NCBI RefSeq assembly: GCF_000019525.1
Contig: NC_010506.1
Span: 496,001 to 560,000 of the forward strand
From: Shewanella woodyi ATCC 51908
GTDB lineage: Bacteria; Pseudomonadota; Gammaproteobacteria; Enterobacterales; Shewanellaceae
Length of the DNA: 64,000 bases
Reading direction: 5' to 3'
This document shows, in pieces, positions 35,361-45,387 of this stretch (positions within the stretch are counted from its first letter, which is position 1; every line of letters begins with the position of its first letter). The position numbers and the translations under genes were made by a program. Below the pieces are notes generated by a model. It did no database searches. It was given only the letters and a program-made list of their open reading frames with translations, and was not told where the DNA came from.

Positions 35361-36293
35361 CTAGTTAGACAAAGTTAGTAGGGGTGTCTGTACTACAAGT
35401 TGAAAATCCATTGCCATAGCGATACTCAAAGCTGTAATGGTTACAATAGAGCAACCAAACACTTGCCTTGCCCATTGATTAAGATTGATATCACGTTGGT
35501 AACCTTTTAGTGCCATTCCAAGCCACCACAAGCTGGTGGCACAGGTTACTGCCATAAAGGCGATCCCTGTGTAACCTGCCAAGGGGAGCAAGGCGCTAAC
35601 TAAAGAAAAAACGGCAATATAAAGTACTATGTGCAGCTTAGCCCTAGTCATCCCTTTGGCAACGGGCAACACGGGAATTTTCGCTGCGGCATAATCTTTA
35701 TATCGAAAGATGGCAATGGCATAAGAGTGAGGCATCTGCCACAAGCTAAACATCAAGAGTAAAATGACTGCGCCAGTATCTATCTCTCCTGTGACCGCAC
35801 AATAGCCAACTACCGGCGGCACGGCTCCCGAAAAGCTGCCGATTAAGGTGCCGTAGACAGAGTGTCGTTTCATATAGAGGCTATAGATCCCCACATAAAC
35901 CAGATAACCAATCACGGCAAATAACAGAGCAATCTTGTTGGTAAATATGGCCAATAAACCAAAGCCTATTAGGCCCAAAGCTAAACTGAATACCAGCACT
36001 GAATATACTGATATCTCACCCGTGACAGTCACTCTATTTCGGGTGCGCTGCATCTTGGCATCGATGTCCCTATCGATACAGTTATTAAGGCCGCAGCCTG
36101 ATGCTACGACTAAGGACAAACCTAATATTGTCATCAACATCAAGGTCAAGTCTACGCTACCTTTGGCGGCTAACAGGAATCCCCCCGTAACGGAGATCAA
36201 ATTTCCCATGATGATGCCAGGCTTAATCACCTGAACATATCCCTTTAAACGTGACAGCCACTGCTTAGACATAAACCGACCTTGAATATTCAT
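35361..36293 (-). CDS. cyoE: Protoheme IX farnesyltransferase (heme O synthase)
   Basis: 310 residues with about eight to nine hydrophobic segments. UbiA-superfamily prenyl-diphosphate motifs are present: [23 protein letters not shown] and a second aspartate-containing loop around [19 protein letters not shown]. It attaches a farnesyl group to heme b to make heme O for the bo3-type oxidase encoded upstream. It is the last gene of cyoABCDE, 12 bases after cyoD. The ATG at 36293 or the one at 36272 (AAGG upstream) could be used. Confidence 0.95.
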   Translation of the reverse strand: MNIQGRFMSKQWLSRLKGYVQVIKPGIIMGNLISVTGGFLLAAKGSVDLTLMLMTILGLSLVVASGCGLNNCIDRDIDAKMQRTRNRVTVTGEISVYSVLVFSLALGLIGFGLLAIFTNKIALLFAVIGYLVYVGIYSLYMKRHSVYGTLIGSFSGAVPPVVGYCAVTGEIDTGAVILLLMFSLWQMPHSYAIAIFRYKDYAAAKIPVLPVAKGMTRAKLHIVLYIAVFSLVSALLPLAGYTGIAFMAVTCATSLWWLGMALKGYQRDINLNQWARQVFGCSIVTITALSIAMAMDFQLVVQTPLLTLSN

Positions 36294-36305
36294 AACCTTC
36301 TCTCT

Positions 36306-36641
36306 CTACATCATCAAATCGTTGGCAGCGTAAATAATCCATACTGACAAGCCCACCACCATGACAATGATCAGCGCAGTGAATAGGAATGAAAATGTAT
36401 TGAGCTTACCCTCTTTGGAGAAGTCCAGATGCAGGAAGTATTTTAGGTGCACCACAATCTGAACAACTGCCGTCACCAGTACTAAACCTAAGGTGACAGG
36501 CTTGTCGAAGTGGTGTGTGATCACAGCCCAAAACGGAATGGCTGTTAATACCACCGATAGCATAAAACCCATGAGGTAGGATTTAACACTTCCCATAAAA
36601 TTTGCGGAGCTATTACTCTCAACTGTTTCTACCTGATTCAT
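36306..36641 (-). CDS. cyoD: Cytochrome o ubiquinol oxidase subunit IV
   Basis: 111 residues from the ATG at 36641, which overlaps the cyoC stop (TGATG), the usual translational coupling. A longer frame reaches 36722 but lies inside cyoC. Three hydrophobic segments (YLMGFMLSVVLTAIPFWAVI, LGLVLVTAVVQIVVHLKYFL, FSFLFTALIIVMVVGLSVWIIY) match CyoD, a small subunit needed for oxidase assembly. Confidence 0.94.
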   Translation of the reverse strand: MNQVETVESNSSANFMGSVKSYLMGFMLSVVLTAIPFWAVITHHFDKPVTLGLVLVTAVVQIVVHLKYFLHLDFSKEGKLNTFSFLFTALIIVMVVGLSVWIIYAANDLMM

Positions 36642-37288
36642 CACATGGCCCCCAATAAATAAACCACAGTGAATACACAGATCCACACAATATCCAGAAA
36701 GTGCCAAAACAGACTTAAACACCCTAAACGAGTAATACTGCGCTTATTAAGCCCCGTCTTTAATACTTCAAACATCATGATAGCCATCCACACAAGCCCA
36801 GCTGTGACATGCAGACCATGCATGCCAACTAAGGCAAAAAACGATGACAAAAATGCACTGCGTTGTGGCCCATTACCATGCTCAATTAGGTGATGGAACT
36901 CGTAGATCTCCATACCAATAAATGCACAGCCAAGAGCGAAAGTGATCAATAACCAGCCCAAAGTCGCGGCTTTTTTCTGATGCTTAGCACAGATCAAAGC
37001 GAAGCCGAACGTTATGCTACTGACGAGGAGTGCGGCGGTTTCGATTAAGACGAAGTTTAATTCGAAAATATCTTTGCCTGATACGCCGCCATCGGTATTC
37101 ATATACAACACGGCGTAAGTGGCAAAGACTGACGCAAACAAGATACAGTCGGTCATTAAATAGAGCCAAAAACCGAACAGGGTATTTTCACTGGTGTCAT
37201 GATGTTCATCATGGCTTGTTGCATGACTCACATCATAGTGTTTGTTGGCATCTGCAACGCCTAAATTTGCTCTGATAGCAATACTCAT
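36641..37288 (-). CDS. cyoC: Cytochrome o ubiquinol oxidase subunit III
   Basis: 215 residues, five membrane segments, with the haem-copper oxidase subunit III features [25 protein letters not shown] and [14 protein letters not shown]...[19 protein letters not shown]. It overlaps the end of cyoB by four bases (ATGA) and overlaps the cyoD start, so all are translated from one message. Confidence 0.95.
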   Translation of the reverse strand: MSIAIRANLGVADANKHYDVSHATSHDEHHDTSENTLFGFWLYLMTDCILFASVFATYAVLYMNTDGGVSGKDIFELNFVLIETAALLVSSITFGFALICAKHQKKAATLGWLLITFALGCAFIGMEIYEFHHLIEHGNGPQRSAFLSSFFALVGMHGLHVTAGLVWMAIMMFEVLKTGLNKRSITRLGCLSLFWHFLDIVWICVFTVVYLLGAM

Positions 37289-39270
37289 ATTAGTCCCCTT
37301 GCAACCTTATCTAAGTGAGCATTTTCAATACGGGCCACTTCATCAGGTTGAACATAATAATCATGGTCATTGCTATAAGCACGACAGAGAAACACCACGA
37401 AGGCGCCTAGTATCCCAGCAATTGCCAGCCAAAGAATGTGCCAAATAGCGGCAAAACCAGCTGCAGTAATGCCCAGTGCCATCAGTATTCCGCTGGCGGT
37501 ATTTTTGGGCATGTGAATTGGCTCATAAGCATCATGACGCTGGTAAGCCTCACCTTTCTCTTTCATGTCTGTAAAACAATCTATATCAGACACGTGAGGA
37601 TCTTTGGCAAAGTTATAAAACTGAGGTGGTGATGATGTTGACCACTCTAATGTGTGACCATTCCAAGGATCGCCCGTGGTATCTAAGTTCTGCTCACGAT
37701 CACGAAAACTCACATAGAGCTGCACAAACTGCAATATGATCCCAGCCAAGATAATAAAGGCACCGATAGCCGCTAAATAGATCCAGAAGTTCCAATCAGG
37801 ATTGTCAGTGTGACCGATACGACGGGTCATGCCTAAGAAGCCAAGCACATATAGAGGCATAAAGGCAACGTAGAAGCCCACCTGCCAACACCAAAATGCC
37901 GCTTTCCCTAGGCGTTCATTGAGCTTGAAACCCATCGCTTTAGGGAACCAGTAAGCGAAACCAGCTAAGTAACCAAAAACTGCACCGCCTATGATGGTGT
38001 TATGAAAATGCGCGATGAGGAATAAACTGTTATGCAATACATAATCAGCTCCCGGTACCGCGAGTAAGACCCCTGTCATCCCCCCTATGGTGAAGGTCGT
38101 CATAAAACCTAAAGTCCATAACACTGGCACGGTTAAGCGAAGGCGGCCACGATAGATGGTAAACAGCCAGTTGAATAATTTGACCCCCGTCGGCACAGCA
38201 ATCACCATGGTCATCACACCAAAGAAAGCATTCACGTTTGCGCTAGAACCCATAGTGAAGAAGTGATGTAACCAAACGATAAAGCCTAAAATTGAGATGG
38301 CACCACTGGCCCAAACCATAGATTTATAACCAAATAGGCGCTTAGAGGTAAATGTTGATATGATCTCTGAAAAAATACCGAAGGCGGGCAAAATTAGAAT
38401 ATAAACTTCTGGATGGCCCCATGCCCAAAACAGGTTGATGTACATCATGGCGTTACCGCCACCTGCATTAGTGAAGAAGTGGAATCCCAGATAGCGATCT
38501 AGGGTTAACATGGCCAAGACTGCTGTTAAGATTGGGAAAGAGGCCACAATTAAAATATTGGCCCAAGTGCAGGTCCAAGTAAAAATAGGCATCTGCATTA
38601 ACTTCATACCAGGTGCACGCATCTTCAGCACAGTTGCGATAAAGTTAACCCCAGTTAAGGTTGTCCCTATACCGGAGATCTGCAACGCCCAAATATAGTA
38701 ATCGACCCCAACTCCAGGGCTAAATGACAGCTCCGAAAGCGGCGGATAGGCTACCCAACCTGTTTTTGCAAATTCGCCTAACCCAAGTGAGATATTGATC
38801 AGTACAGCCCCTGAAGCGGTAAGCCAAAAGCTTAAGTTGTTCAGAAACGGAAAGGCGACATCTCTGGCACCTATCTGCAGTGGAACAATTAGGTTCATCA
38901 GGCCTATCATAAATGGCATCGCCATAAAGATAATCATGATCACCCCGTGGGCAGTGAAGATTTGGTCATAGTGCTCAGGGGGCAGATAGCCAGCAGCGCC
39001 ATTGGTTGCGAGTGCTTGCTGTGTACGCATCATAATGGCATCGGAGAAGCCACGAATGAGCATCACCAGTGCTAAGATGATATACATGATGCCTAAGCGT
39101 TTATGATCGACCGAGGTAAACCAGTCATTCCATAACACAGCCCACTTTTTATGTTTAGTAATCAATGCCGCGATGATAACGCCTATTAGCGCCACGACAG
39201 CTAAAGTGACCATGATAATAGGTTCATGGTATGGGATTGATTCTAAAGTTAGTTTTCCAAGAAAAGACAT
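37285..39270 (-). CDS. cyoB: Cytochrome o ubiquinol oxidase subunit I
   Basis: 661 residues, many membrane segments. Subunit I landmarks are [20 protein letters not shown] (CuB His and cross-linked Tyr region), the HHFFTMG histidine pair and [23 protein letters not shown] (haem ligands). It is the catalytic quinol oxidase and proton pump with haem b, haem o3 and CuB. Second gene of the operon, two bases after cyoA. Confidence 0.97.
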   Translation of the reverse strand: MSFLGKLTLESIPYHEPIIMVTLAVVALIGVIIAALITKHKKWAVLWNDWFTSVDHKRLGIMYIILALVMLIRGFSDAIMMRTQQALATNGAAGYLPPEHYDQIFTAHGVIMIIFMAMPFMIGLMNLIVPLQIGARDVAFPFLNNLSFWLTASGAVLINISLGLGEFAKTGWVAYPPLSELSFSPGVGVDYYIWALQISGIGTTLTGVNFIATVLKMRAPGMKLMQMPIFTWTCTWANILIVASFPILTAVLAMLTLDRYLGFHFFTNAGGGNAMMYINLFWAWGHPEVYILILPAFGIFSEIISTFTSKRLFGYKSMVWASGAISILGFIVWLHHFFTMGSSANVNAFFGVMTMVIAVPTGVKLFNWLFTIYRGRLRLTVPVLWTLGFMTTFTIGGMTGVLLAVPGADYVLHNSLFLIAHFHNTIIGGAVFGYLAGFAYWFPKAMGFKLNERLGKAAFWCWQVGFYVAFMPLYVLGFLGMTRRIGHTDNPDWNFWIYLAAIGAFIILAGIILQFVQLYVSFRDREQNLDTTGDPWNGHTLEWSTSSPPQFYNFAKDPHVSDIDCFTDMKEKGEAYQRHDAYEPIHMPKNTASGILMALGITAAGFAAIWHILWLAIAGILGAFVVFLCRAYSNDHDYYVQPDEVARIENAHLDKVARGLI

Positions 39271-39272
39271 AG

Positions 39273-40193
39273 TTACTCCATCTCCAAATGGTTAGAGGAG
39301 GAATGCCCTGAAGGGGATGACATATCTATTTTTTTATCCATAGGCATAGGATCACCCATATACATGTATTGCATCACGATATGGTCAAACATGCCTTGAC
39401 TGACTTCGCCGTAATACTCGACGGGATTGTTTTCACTTGGTTTAGCTAATGCTTGATAACTTTGTCTATCAAGCTTATATTTTTGTTGCTTAACTTTAGC
39501 AACCCAAGTATCAAATTCTTGCGTATTTGCGGTTGCGATAGCTTTGAACTTCATGCCCGCAAAACCCGCTCCACTGTAGTTAGCTGAGATACCATCGAAG
39601 GTGCCAGGCTCATTCGCTATCAGATGGAGTTGAGTTGCCATACCTGCCATTGAATAGATCTGACTGCCCAACTGAGGAATAAAGAAAGAGTTCATTGCCG
39701 TATCTGAGGTGATCTTGAAATTCACAGGTACATTCGCGGGAAATGCCAGTTCATTGACCGATGCAATACCAAGTTCCGGATAGATAAACAACCACTTCCA
39801 GTTTAGTGAGACCACCTCAACAGTTATTGGTTTAGCCTCATGTTCCAATGGTTTATAGGGGTCAAGATCGTGGGTTGAGCCCCATGTAATGACGCCTAAA
39901 ATAATCACAATCACCACAGGTACTAGCCAAACAATAATCTCAATGCTTTTTGAGTGCGCCCATTTAGGGGCAAAGATTTCATGATCACGACCATCTCGAT
40001 ATTTCCAGGCAAAATAGAGTGTCATGAAGATAACGGGGATCACCACTATCAACATCAATAGGGTTGCGACAACGATGAGGTGTTTCTCATCAATGCCTAT
40101 TTGCCCTTTTGGATCTAGCACGCCCCCCTCACAACCAGACATCATGATTACTGATGCTGTGAGTGCAGCCTTACTTAAATTTCTAATTAACAA
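39273..40193 (-). CDS. cyoA: Cytochrome o ubiquinol oxidase subunit II
   Basis: 306 residues with a lipoprotein signal (MMSGC, Cys21), two membrane helices ([42 protein letters not shown]) and a periplasmic cupredoxin domain. The CuA ligands of cytochrome c oxidases are absent ([21 protein letters not shown]), as expected for a quinol oxidase. The start appears to be TTG at 40193 with AGAGGA upstream. First gene of cyoABCDE. Confidence 0.95.
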   Translation of the reverse strand: MLIRNLSKAALTASVIMMSGCEGGVLDPKGQIGIDEKHLIVVATLLMLIVVIPVIFMTLYFAWKYRDGRDHEIFAPKWAHSKSIEIIVWLVPVVIVIILGVITWGSTHDLDPYKPLEHEAKPITVEVVSLNWKWLFIYPELGIASVNELAFPANVPVNFKITSDTAMNSFFIPQLGSQIYSMAGMATQLHLIANEPGTFDGISANYSGAGFAGMKFKAIATANTQEFDTWVAKVKQQKYKLDRQSYQALAKPSENNPVEYYGEVSQGMFDHIVMQYMYMGDPMPMDKKIDMSSPSGHSSSNHLEME

Positions 40194-40371
40194 AGGAAGA
40201 TTCCTCTAACCTTAAGTGTCTACAGCTCACTCCAAATGAGGAGAACTGCACATTAATAGCGTTCAGATACAGAGCAGAAAAATGTCAAACTTGGAGCAAA
40301 TAGTCTTAGCTAAATTGTTCGACGATCTACCTTGTTAGTGACGCGCTAAATTTTAAAACCAGAAAATAAGA

Positions 40372-40761
40372 TTAAAGAGGAGGGGCTCGACAGCCGTGAG
40401 CAGTTTGCTCACATGATTTAAATACAGGGGATGAAAAGCGAGGAAAACGACTAACTAAGTTCAAACCATTAATGAGTTTAAAAATATAGCTAATTAATCG
40501 CCAAAACTGATTAATAATCTGGGGGTTAACTAAGAATAAGCCGAATAAGCTCACTCCCAAACACTCAATAATTAAACCATCACTGACAGCAATGAGCTCA
40601 CTGATATCAAGATAGCCACCTAAAGTCGCGGGAGCGGCATCCGATAGGCAAAGTAAAAATAGCCCGCCTAAAAATAGAGAGAAATTAGCCTTACCTGTAC
40701 TTGAAAGTTTCACCAGAGAAGGCAATTTTTCAATAAGGGATAGGTTAGGAGTTAATTTCAA
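40372..40761 (-). CDS. Small putative membrane protein upstream of cyoA
   Basis: 129 codons beginning with TTG, no good ribosome-binding site. Two hydrophobic stretches are visible (FSLFLGGLFLLCLSDAA near residue 27-43, LIIECLGVSLFGLFLVNP near 63-80) and the C terminus is basic. It is on the cyo strand, 178 bases before cyoA, and could be an accessory or a fortuitous frame. I do not recognise a family. Confidence 0.4.
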   Translation of the reverse strand: MKLTPNLSLIEKLPSLVKLSSTGKANFSLFLGGLFLLCLSDAAPATLGGYLDISELIAVSDGLIIECLGVSLFGLFLVNPQIINQFWRLISYIFKLINGLNLVSRFPRFSSPVFKSCEQTAHGCRAPPL

Positions 40762-41214
40762 GGCGTATGTCCGAGCAGTTGAAAAGGGTTAAAAATCTAA
40801 TGAGAAATATTAGCAATAAAGCTTGCCGCAGGAGGATAACAATAACCGAGTGATGAATGAAAGCCGATTAGGCCAGTAAAACGGCTTTCATATTAAATAA
40901 ACCTTAATTAAAACGTAATTTAAACCATGGGTTTACGTTTTTAACCTTATTAGATCTTTTTTGCGTCTCAAAAAATGCATTAGTGTGAGTTTGGTGCTGT
41001 TTTGACTTGTGAGGCGATGATGCTTGTCACGGTAACGTGTCGACAAAAGCGAACCCATAGAGTGATAGATTATTTTGAGCCGCTATTAAACCAATCTTAA
41101 GTTATTATAGTTTCGACTCGAAACATATTTGACATTCAAATTATTTGTCTATAAATTATTGGTGTCGACTCGAAACTAATTTTGAGTTGTCTTTAAACAA
41201 TTAATGAGGTTGAT
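40762..41214. promoter_or_regulatory. Intergenic region with a promoter between two 15-bp palindromes
   Basis: GTTTCGACTCGAAAC (41110-41124) is a perfect inverted repeat about one central base. GTGTCGACTCGAAAC (41162-41176) is the same with one mismatch. Between them lie TTGACA (41129-41134) and TATAAA (41150-41155), a plausible promoter for the 41215 gene with a short 15-base spacing. A dimeric repressor bound at both sites would cover the promoter. The rest (40762-41100) is AT-rich and shows no gene. Confidence 0.65.
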
Positions 41215-41751
41215 ATGGCAAATTTACATCCAGTGGAGATCGCGAGTGCATCTGACGCGCAGCAGTTGTTATTTAAAAAGGTTGAGGGCGCATTTGGTGC
41301 CGTACCTAATATGTTTAGAACCATAGGCCATTCATCGGCCGCTCTTGAGAGCATGTGGACCTCTTTTGGTGCGCTGGGGAAGGGCAGTATCTCACCCGCT
41401 TTAGGGGAGCAGATTGCCGTATTAGTCGCGGACATCAATCGCTGTGAATACTGCCTCAGTGCACACACAGTGTTAGGTAAAAATGCGGGAGTCACGAAAG
41501 AGGAGATGGAGTTAGCGCAACGTGGAGTGTCGAATGACCTTAAGGTACAAGCTGCACTCGACTTTGCGAAAAAGCTGGTTACTCAACATGGTCAAGTGAG
41601 CCGTGATGATATCGGTTTAGTGAAGGGAGCGGGTTTTTCTGATGCTGAATTGACTGAAATTTTAGCTCATGTTGCGTTGAACATTTTTACCAACTACACC
41701 AATGTTGCATTCGATGTAGAAGTGGACTTTCCCAAGGTTAGTTTAAGTTGA
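41215..41751 (+). CDS. AhpD-like carboxymuconolactone decarboxylase-family protein
   Basis: 178 residues. The CMD/AhpD core has the catalytic pair CEYC in VADINRCEYCLSAHTVLGKNAG with a downstream His, followed by a helical bundle. Such proteins are small thiol peroxidases or reductase partners in the cytosol. GAGG precedes the ATG. The promoter lies between two palindromic operators, which suggests induction by a redox or electrophile signal through an unlinked repressor. No regulator gene is adjacent. Confidence 0.85.
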   Translation: MANLHPVEIASASDAQQLLFKKVEGAFGAVPNMFRTIGHSSAALESMWTSFGALGKGSISPALGEQIAVLVADINRCEYCLSAHTVLGKNAGVTKEEMELAQRGVSNDLKVQAALDFAKKLVTQHGQVSRDDIGLVKGAGFSDAELTEILAHVALNIFTNYTNVAFDVEVDFPKVSLS

Positions 41752-41832
41752 TAGTGACGATAGTTAACTTGGTATATAAGTCATCACTCTGTTTAGCAGA
41801 CAGAGTGGTGGCAAAAAGTGAAGGGAGCGTTT

Positions 41833-42087
41833 ATGCAAGTTCATGTTTTTGATACACACGTAACGACTTTGGCGAAACAATATGTGCACTTTGATGTTTT
41901 GGTGGATGATAAAAATAGGGAAAGGGTTAAAGAGTATGCCAAGGTTTACCTTGATTCATTAGGCATTAATGTTGAGAGTATTAGTCAGTCTCGATGTGAT
42001 TTTTGTCACTCTGAGATGGCAAACCCTGAAGTGATAGCGTCGATAGAGCAGCATGGGTTTTGTATTATTCCTTTGAAAGTCGCTTAA
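41833..42087 (+). CDS. DUF2024 family protein
   Basis: 84 residues beginning MQVHVFDTHV, the conserved opening of DUF2024. A CDFCHSEMA motif (a CxxC with adjacent His) near residue 60 could bind a metal. The ATG at 41833 has GGGAG upstream and fits the family start; the frame extends to 41818. The function is unknown. It lies 81 bases after the AhpD-like gene and 25 bases before the Rof-like gene, so a three-gene unit is possible. Confidence 0.85.
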   Translation: MQVHVFDTHVTTLAKQYVHFDVLVDDKNRERVKEYAKVYLDSLGINVESISQSRCDFCHSEMANPEVIASIEQHGFCIIPLKVA

Positions 42088-42112
42088 GGAAACTTAAGCG
42101 AGGGGGGCTTAA

Positions 42113-42358
42113 ATGATTAAGTGCGATATTTATGATTACATTGAAGTTGCTTGTCTATACAAGATAGAAGTGCTGTTAACGCTGCACTCAGGTGAAGAGG
42201 TTAAAGGTGTGGCAGATACGACGAGTATTAATGGTGATAAGCAGGAGTTCTTGGTGATTAAACAGGGCACTGAGACCCTGAATATAGAGTTGGTTAGCAT
42301 TAAAAATATGAAAGCGTTAACGCCAAACCCTCATTTTTCTAGCCTAGATATCTATTGA
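42113..42358 (+). CDS. rof: Rho-binding antiterminator (Rof/YaeO family)
   Basis: 81 residues of the Sm-like beta fold: CDIYDYIEVACLYKIEVLLTLHSGEEVKGVADTT matches the Rof pattern, including the opening DYIE-A-x(4)-EV-LTL-G. Rof binds Rho and reduces termination. GAGGGGGG precedes the ATG. Small size and motif make the family call good; the physiological role here is inference. Confidence 0.85.
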   Translation: MIKCDIYDYIEVACLYKIEVLLTLHSGEEVKGVADTTSINGDKQEFLVIKQGTETLNIELVSIKNMKALTPNPHFSSLDIY

Positions 42359-42367
42359 TTCAATAGC

Positions 42368-42452
42368 TATAAGAGGAGTTGGCTAACAATTATTCAATGT
42401 TTTAACGGTAAAGCTAAAATTTGTTATGCCATATAGCCAATTGCTCTTATAA
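42368..42452. repeat. Imperfect inverted repeat between rof and cysE
   Basis: TATAAGAGGAGTTGGCTAA (42368-42386) pairs with ATAGCCAATTGCTCTTATA (42433-42451) with three mismatches, enclosing about 46 bases. It could be a long terminator-like stem or a small mobile repeat. Confidence 0.5.
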
Positions 42453-42526
42453 GCGGATGCTTTATTTGTGGATTAGGTTAAGATTCGTATTCTGCCATCT
42501 ATGCCGTCACAAAAGAGCTAAATACT

Positions 42527-43327
42527 ATGCGCTATGAAGTTTGGGAACAGTTGAGAGTTGAAGCTGAAACTTTGGTTCAGAAGGAACCACTATTGGCCAG
42601 TCACGTATATTCATCTGTATTAAACCATGAGTGTTTGGGTTCAGCGTTAAGTTTTATTGTGGCGAATAAGCTCTCTGATGGCGTGGTTTCTCCTTTTACT
42701 TTTCGTGAGCTGTTCGACAAGGCATTTATTCATTGCGAACAGATGCTAACTAATGTCGCAACAGATATTAAGGCGGTGAAAGAGCGAGATCCTGCGGTTG
42801 AAAGCTACCTAACCGTTTTGCTAAATCTTAAAGGGTTTCAGGCTATTCAAGTTCACCGTTTGGCAAGTTGCTTATGGCACCAAGGCCGAACTGAGCTGGC
42901 ACAGTTTATTCAAAGCCGAAATTCAGAGGTATTTGGTGTTGATATCCATCCCGCCTGTAAGATGGGGACGGGTATCATGTTTGACCATGCGACCGGAATT
43001 GTTATCGGTGAAACAGCTGTGATTGAAAATAATGTTTCACTGCTTCAGGGCGTAACGTTAGGTGGTACTGGTAACCAGCAGGGAGATCGTCATCCGAAAA
43101 TCCGTGCAGGTGTTTTAATTGGTGCAGGCGCTAAGGTTTTGGGCAATATCGAAGTCGGTGAGGGAGCGAAAGTTGGCGCGGGCTCAGTCGTGTTAGCTGA
43201 TGTAGATGCTCATACGACTGTAGTTGGTGTTCCGGCTAAAGTTGTCGGCAAACCTGTATCTGCTTGCCCAGCTGAAACAATGGATCAAACTTTTTATGAG
43301 TCTGACGATTGCCAGCGTCAGTCATAG
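42527..43327 (+). CDS. cysE: Serine O-acetyltransferase
   Basis: 266 residues. The N-terminal helical SATase domain (RVEAETLVQKEPLLASHVYSSVLNHECLGSALSFIVANKL) precedes a left-handed beta-helix of hexapeptide repeats (VDIHPACKMGTGIMFDHATGIVIGETAVIENNVSLLQGVTLGGTG, GDRHPKIRAGVLIGAGAKVLGN). It makes O-acetylserine from serine and acetyl-CoA, the first step of cysteine synthesis, and is normally feedback-inhibited by cysteine. It is monocistronic here. Confidence 0.97.
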   Translation: MRYEVWEQLRVEAETLVQKEPLLASHVYSSVLNHECLGSALSFIVANKLSDGVVSPFTFRELFDKAFIHCEQMLTNVATDIKAVKERDPAVESYLTVLLNLKGFQAIQVHRLASCLWHQGRTELAQFIQSRNSEVFGVDIHPACKMGTGIMFDHATGIVIGETAVIENNVSLLQGVTLGGTGNQQGDRHPKIRAGVLIGAGAKVLGNIEVGEGAKVGAGSVVLADVDAHTTVVGVPAKVVGKPVSACPAETMDQTFYESDDCQRQS

Positions 43328-43344
43328 GTTTCGATAGATTGCGG

Positions 43345-44148
43345 TTAATCTAAGTGACTTGAGTAGACGCGATAGTTGCCATCTGTGGCCTTGGCTTTAT
43401 ACATGGCGATATCAGCGTGCTTCATTATCTCTTTTTTGTTGGTACCATGTTTAGGGTACTCAGCAATGCCTATGCTTATTCCTATCACTAAGGCGTGATT
43501 TTCACATTGAATATCTTTGCTCAATGTATCCTGTATTGTCTTACTTATCTCTATTGCTCCTTGCAATGTCATTCCGGGAAGTACCACTGCAAACTCATCT
43601 CCCCCAAGGCGCGCTGCCACACCGCGTTTAGGGAGTATTCGTTGAATACGTTTAGCGACAACTTGAAGCACATGATCCCCCTCCGCATGTCCCAATGTGT
43701 CATTGACCATTTTAAAATCGTTGAGATCCATCATTAAGCAGCTAAAAACATGATGTTCGTTGGAGATTAGACTATCCAGTTCTTCATAAAACTGGTGGCG
43801 GTTAGCTAGGTTTGTCAGTAGATCATGGTGAGCTTGATAATGCTTTTCATGGATCGTTTGCTGTAGTTTAAAAATGGTCTCTTTACTCATTCTTGAGATA
43901 ACAAATACAAAACCGCCTCCACCACAGAATATCGTGGCGACGATAAGCTCAAGAGTGCCAATATCTCTGTCTATCAGCATCCAGATATAGCCTAGGTAGC
44001 CGAAAATAAACATAAAGATCATGGTGAGCAGCAAGACCCAACCTTTATGCTGATGGTCGGGAATATTGCATATCTGATGAGTGGGCATTACTGCAGAGAT
44101 GAGTCCCAGTAAGCCAGTCGTGACAAGTGCGATAGCGATATTGCTCAT
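43345..44148 (-). CDS. Membrane-bound diguanylate cyclase (GGDEF)
   Basis: 267 residues. Three hydrophobic segments lie at the N terminus (AIALVTTGLLGLISAV, WVLLLTMIFMFIFGYLGYIWML, LELIVATIFCGGGGFVFVI), then a short helical linker and a GGDEF domain with intact active site ARLGGDEFAVVLPG and the opening HDLLTNLANRHQF. It is expected to make cyclic-di-GMP at the inner membrane. No RxxD inhibitory site is seen five residues before GGDEF. The sensor part is too small for a known input domain. Confidence 0.92.
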   Translation of the reverse strand: MSNIAIALVTTGLLGLISAVMPTHQICNIPDHQHKGWVLLLTMIFMFIFGYLGYIWMLIDRDIGTLELIVATIFCGGGGFVFVISRMSKETIFKLQQTIHEKHYQAHHDLLTNLANRHQFYEELDSLISNEHHVFSCLMMDLNDFKMVNDTLGHAEGDHVLQVVAKRIQRILPKRGVAARLGGDEFAVVLPGMTLQGAIEISKTIQDTLSKDIQCENHALVIGISIGIAEYPKHGTNKKEIMKHADIAMYKAKATDGNYRVYSSHLD

Positions 44149-44336
44149 AAATGTATTTTAGTTTTATGTAATTGAAATAAAGAAGGTTACTGCCGATATA
44201 GTAAACAAGGTTCTTACAGTGATTGGTCTTAAGTATAGATGAAGATCTTATATCCGAAAGTTTGCTATTTAAGATCAAACGTCATGGTTATAAGTCGAAT
44301 ACTCAATCGCAACTGATTGTTTAGATCTGGTTTCTT

Positions 44337-45209
44337 CTATAAAACTTTCAAAAAAGCCGAGATGATTGGATCTTTCTGACTCTTGGTTTTACAGCAGCAA
44401 CCAAGTTCAAAGGGGGGGATCTCTATGGGTGAGGGGATGATCTGTATGCGATCTCGAACTGGGCTGTTATTGATCACGACATCAGGCGTGATGCTGACGC
44501 CACACCCTAGTGCGACCATAGAGGCGATCGCCTCCTGGCCCGAAACCTGAGCATAGATGTTTGGGCTAAGGCCCAATTGCTTAAACCAATTATCGACCCT
44601 GCGTCTACCCGGCCCATGTTCTGGCACAATAAAGGGAAGTCGATCCCAGGGAATATAAGATTCGCTAAGTAGTTCCTGAACCTGACACCGGTAGGTGGGG
44701 GCGATAATGACGAGAGGAACATCGTCTATCTTGACGAAGTGTAAGCTATCTGGAAAAGGGTCTGGCAGGGCTGCGATGGCAACATCGGCGCGATTATTTT
44801 TCACTTCATTCACGGCATTCGCCGCATCACCTGTGGTTAGGGCTATCTCCACTAAGGGATGTTCGCGTCTGAAACTGTCTAGCAAGCCCGGTAGGTGACT
44901 ATAGGCAGCAGTTACAGAGCAGTAGAGGTTAAGCCTGCCCCTAAGTAGGTCCTGCTTAGGATCAATCTTTGTTTTGAGCTTACTCCAGTGATCGAGTGTC
45001 TGCTCGGCAAAGTGACGGTACTCAACGCCTGCACTGGTAAGGGAAACACTGCGATTATCTCGCTGAAATAGTTTGGCACCCACCTCATCTTCCAGCCTCT
45101 GCATGGCGCGACTGAGTGTCGAAGGACTGACATGCATCGCCTGAGCCGTGCGTGAGAAGTGCAGGCTTTCAGAAAGGTGCAGATAGAGCTTTATGGTTTT
45201 TATATCCAC
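44337..45209 (-). CDS. ilvY: LysR family activator of ilvC
   Basis: 290 residues, start GTG. The N-terminal winged helix (LHLSESLHFSRTAQAMHVSPSTLSRAMQRLEDEVGAKLFQRDNRSVSLT) and effector domain (CSVTAAYSHLPGLLDSFRREHPLVEIALTTGDAANAV, MVALGCGVSITPDVV) closely follow IlvY. It is divergent from ilvC. IlvY activates ilvC when acetolactate or acetohydroxybutyrate accumulates. The palindrome at 45250-45264 in the shared spacer is its likely operator. Confidence 0.95.
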   Translation of the reverse strand: MDIKTIKLYLHLSESLHFSRTAQAMHVSPSTLSRAMQRLEDEVGAKLFQRDNRSVSLTSAGVEYRHFAEQTLDHWSKLKTKIDPKQDLLRGRLNLYCSVTAAYSHLPGLLDSFRREHPLVEIALTTGDAANAVNEVKNNRADVAIAALPDPFPDSLHFVKIDDVPLVIIAPTYRCQVQELLSESYIPWDRLPFIVPEHGPGRRRVDNWFKQLGLSPNIYAQVSGQEAIASMVALGCGVSITPDVVINNSPVRDRIQIIPSPIEIPPFELGCCCKTKSQKDPIISAFLKVL

Positions 45210-45249
45210 GGCGCAGGATTACCTTACTCAATGAAACGAATGACCTGTG

Positions 45250-45264
45250 TTGCAATAATTGCAA
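45250..45264. promoter_or_regulatory. Putative IlvY operator
   Basis: TTGCAATAATTGCAA is a perfect inverted repeat about one central base, in the ilvY-ilvC intergenic region, with the T-N11-A form of LysR sites. Confidence 0.75.
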
Positions 45265-45387
45265 TACAGTGTCCCGAATATATCATTTTAAGCAATTAAA
45301 AGCATGCGCTATAGTGAATTCAATCACTGCTCAAGCAAGCGGGCTTGAGCAACTCTCCTAAATTCGAATCGAAAGGTGGTACATCAG

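Noticed and set aside
36642..36722. Longer cyoD start at 36722
   Set aside because: The extension overlaps cyoC coding sequence; the coupled ATG at 36641 gives the normal CyoD length.
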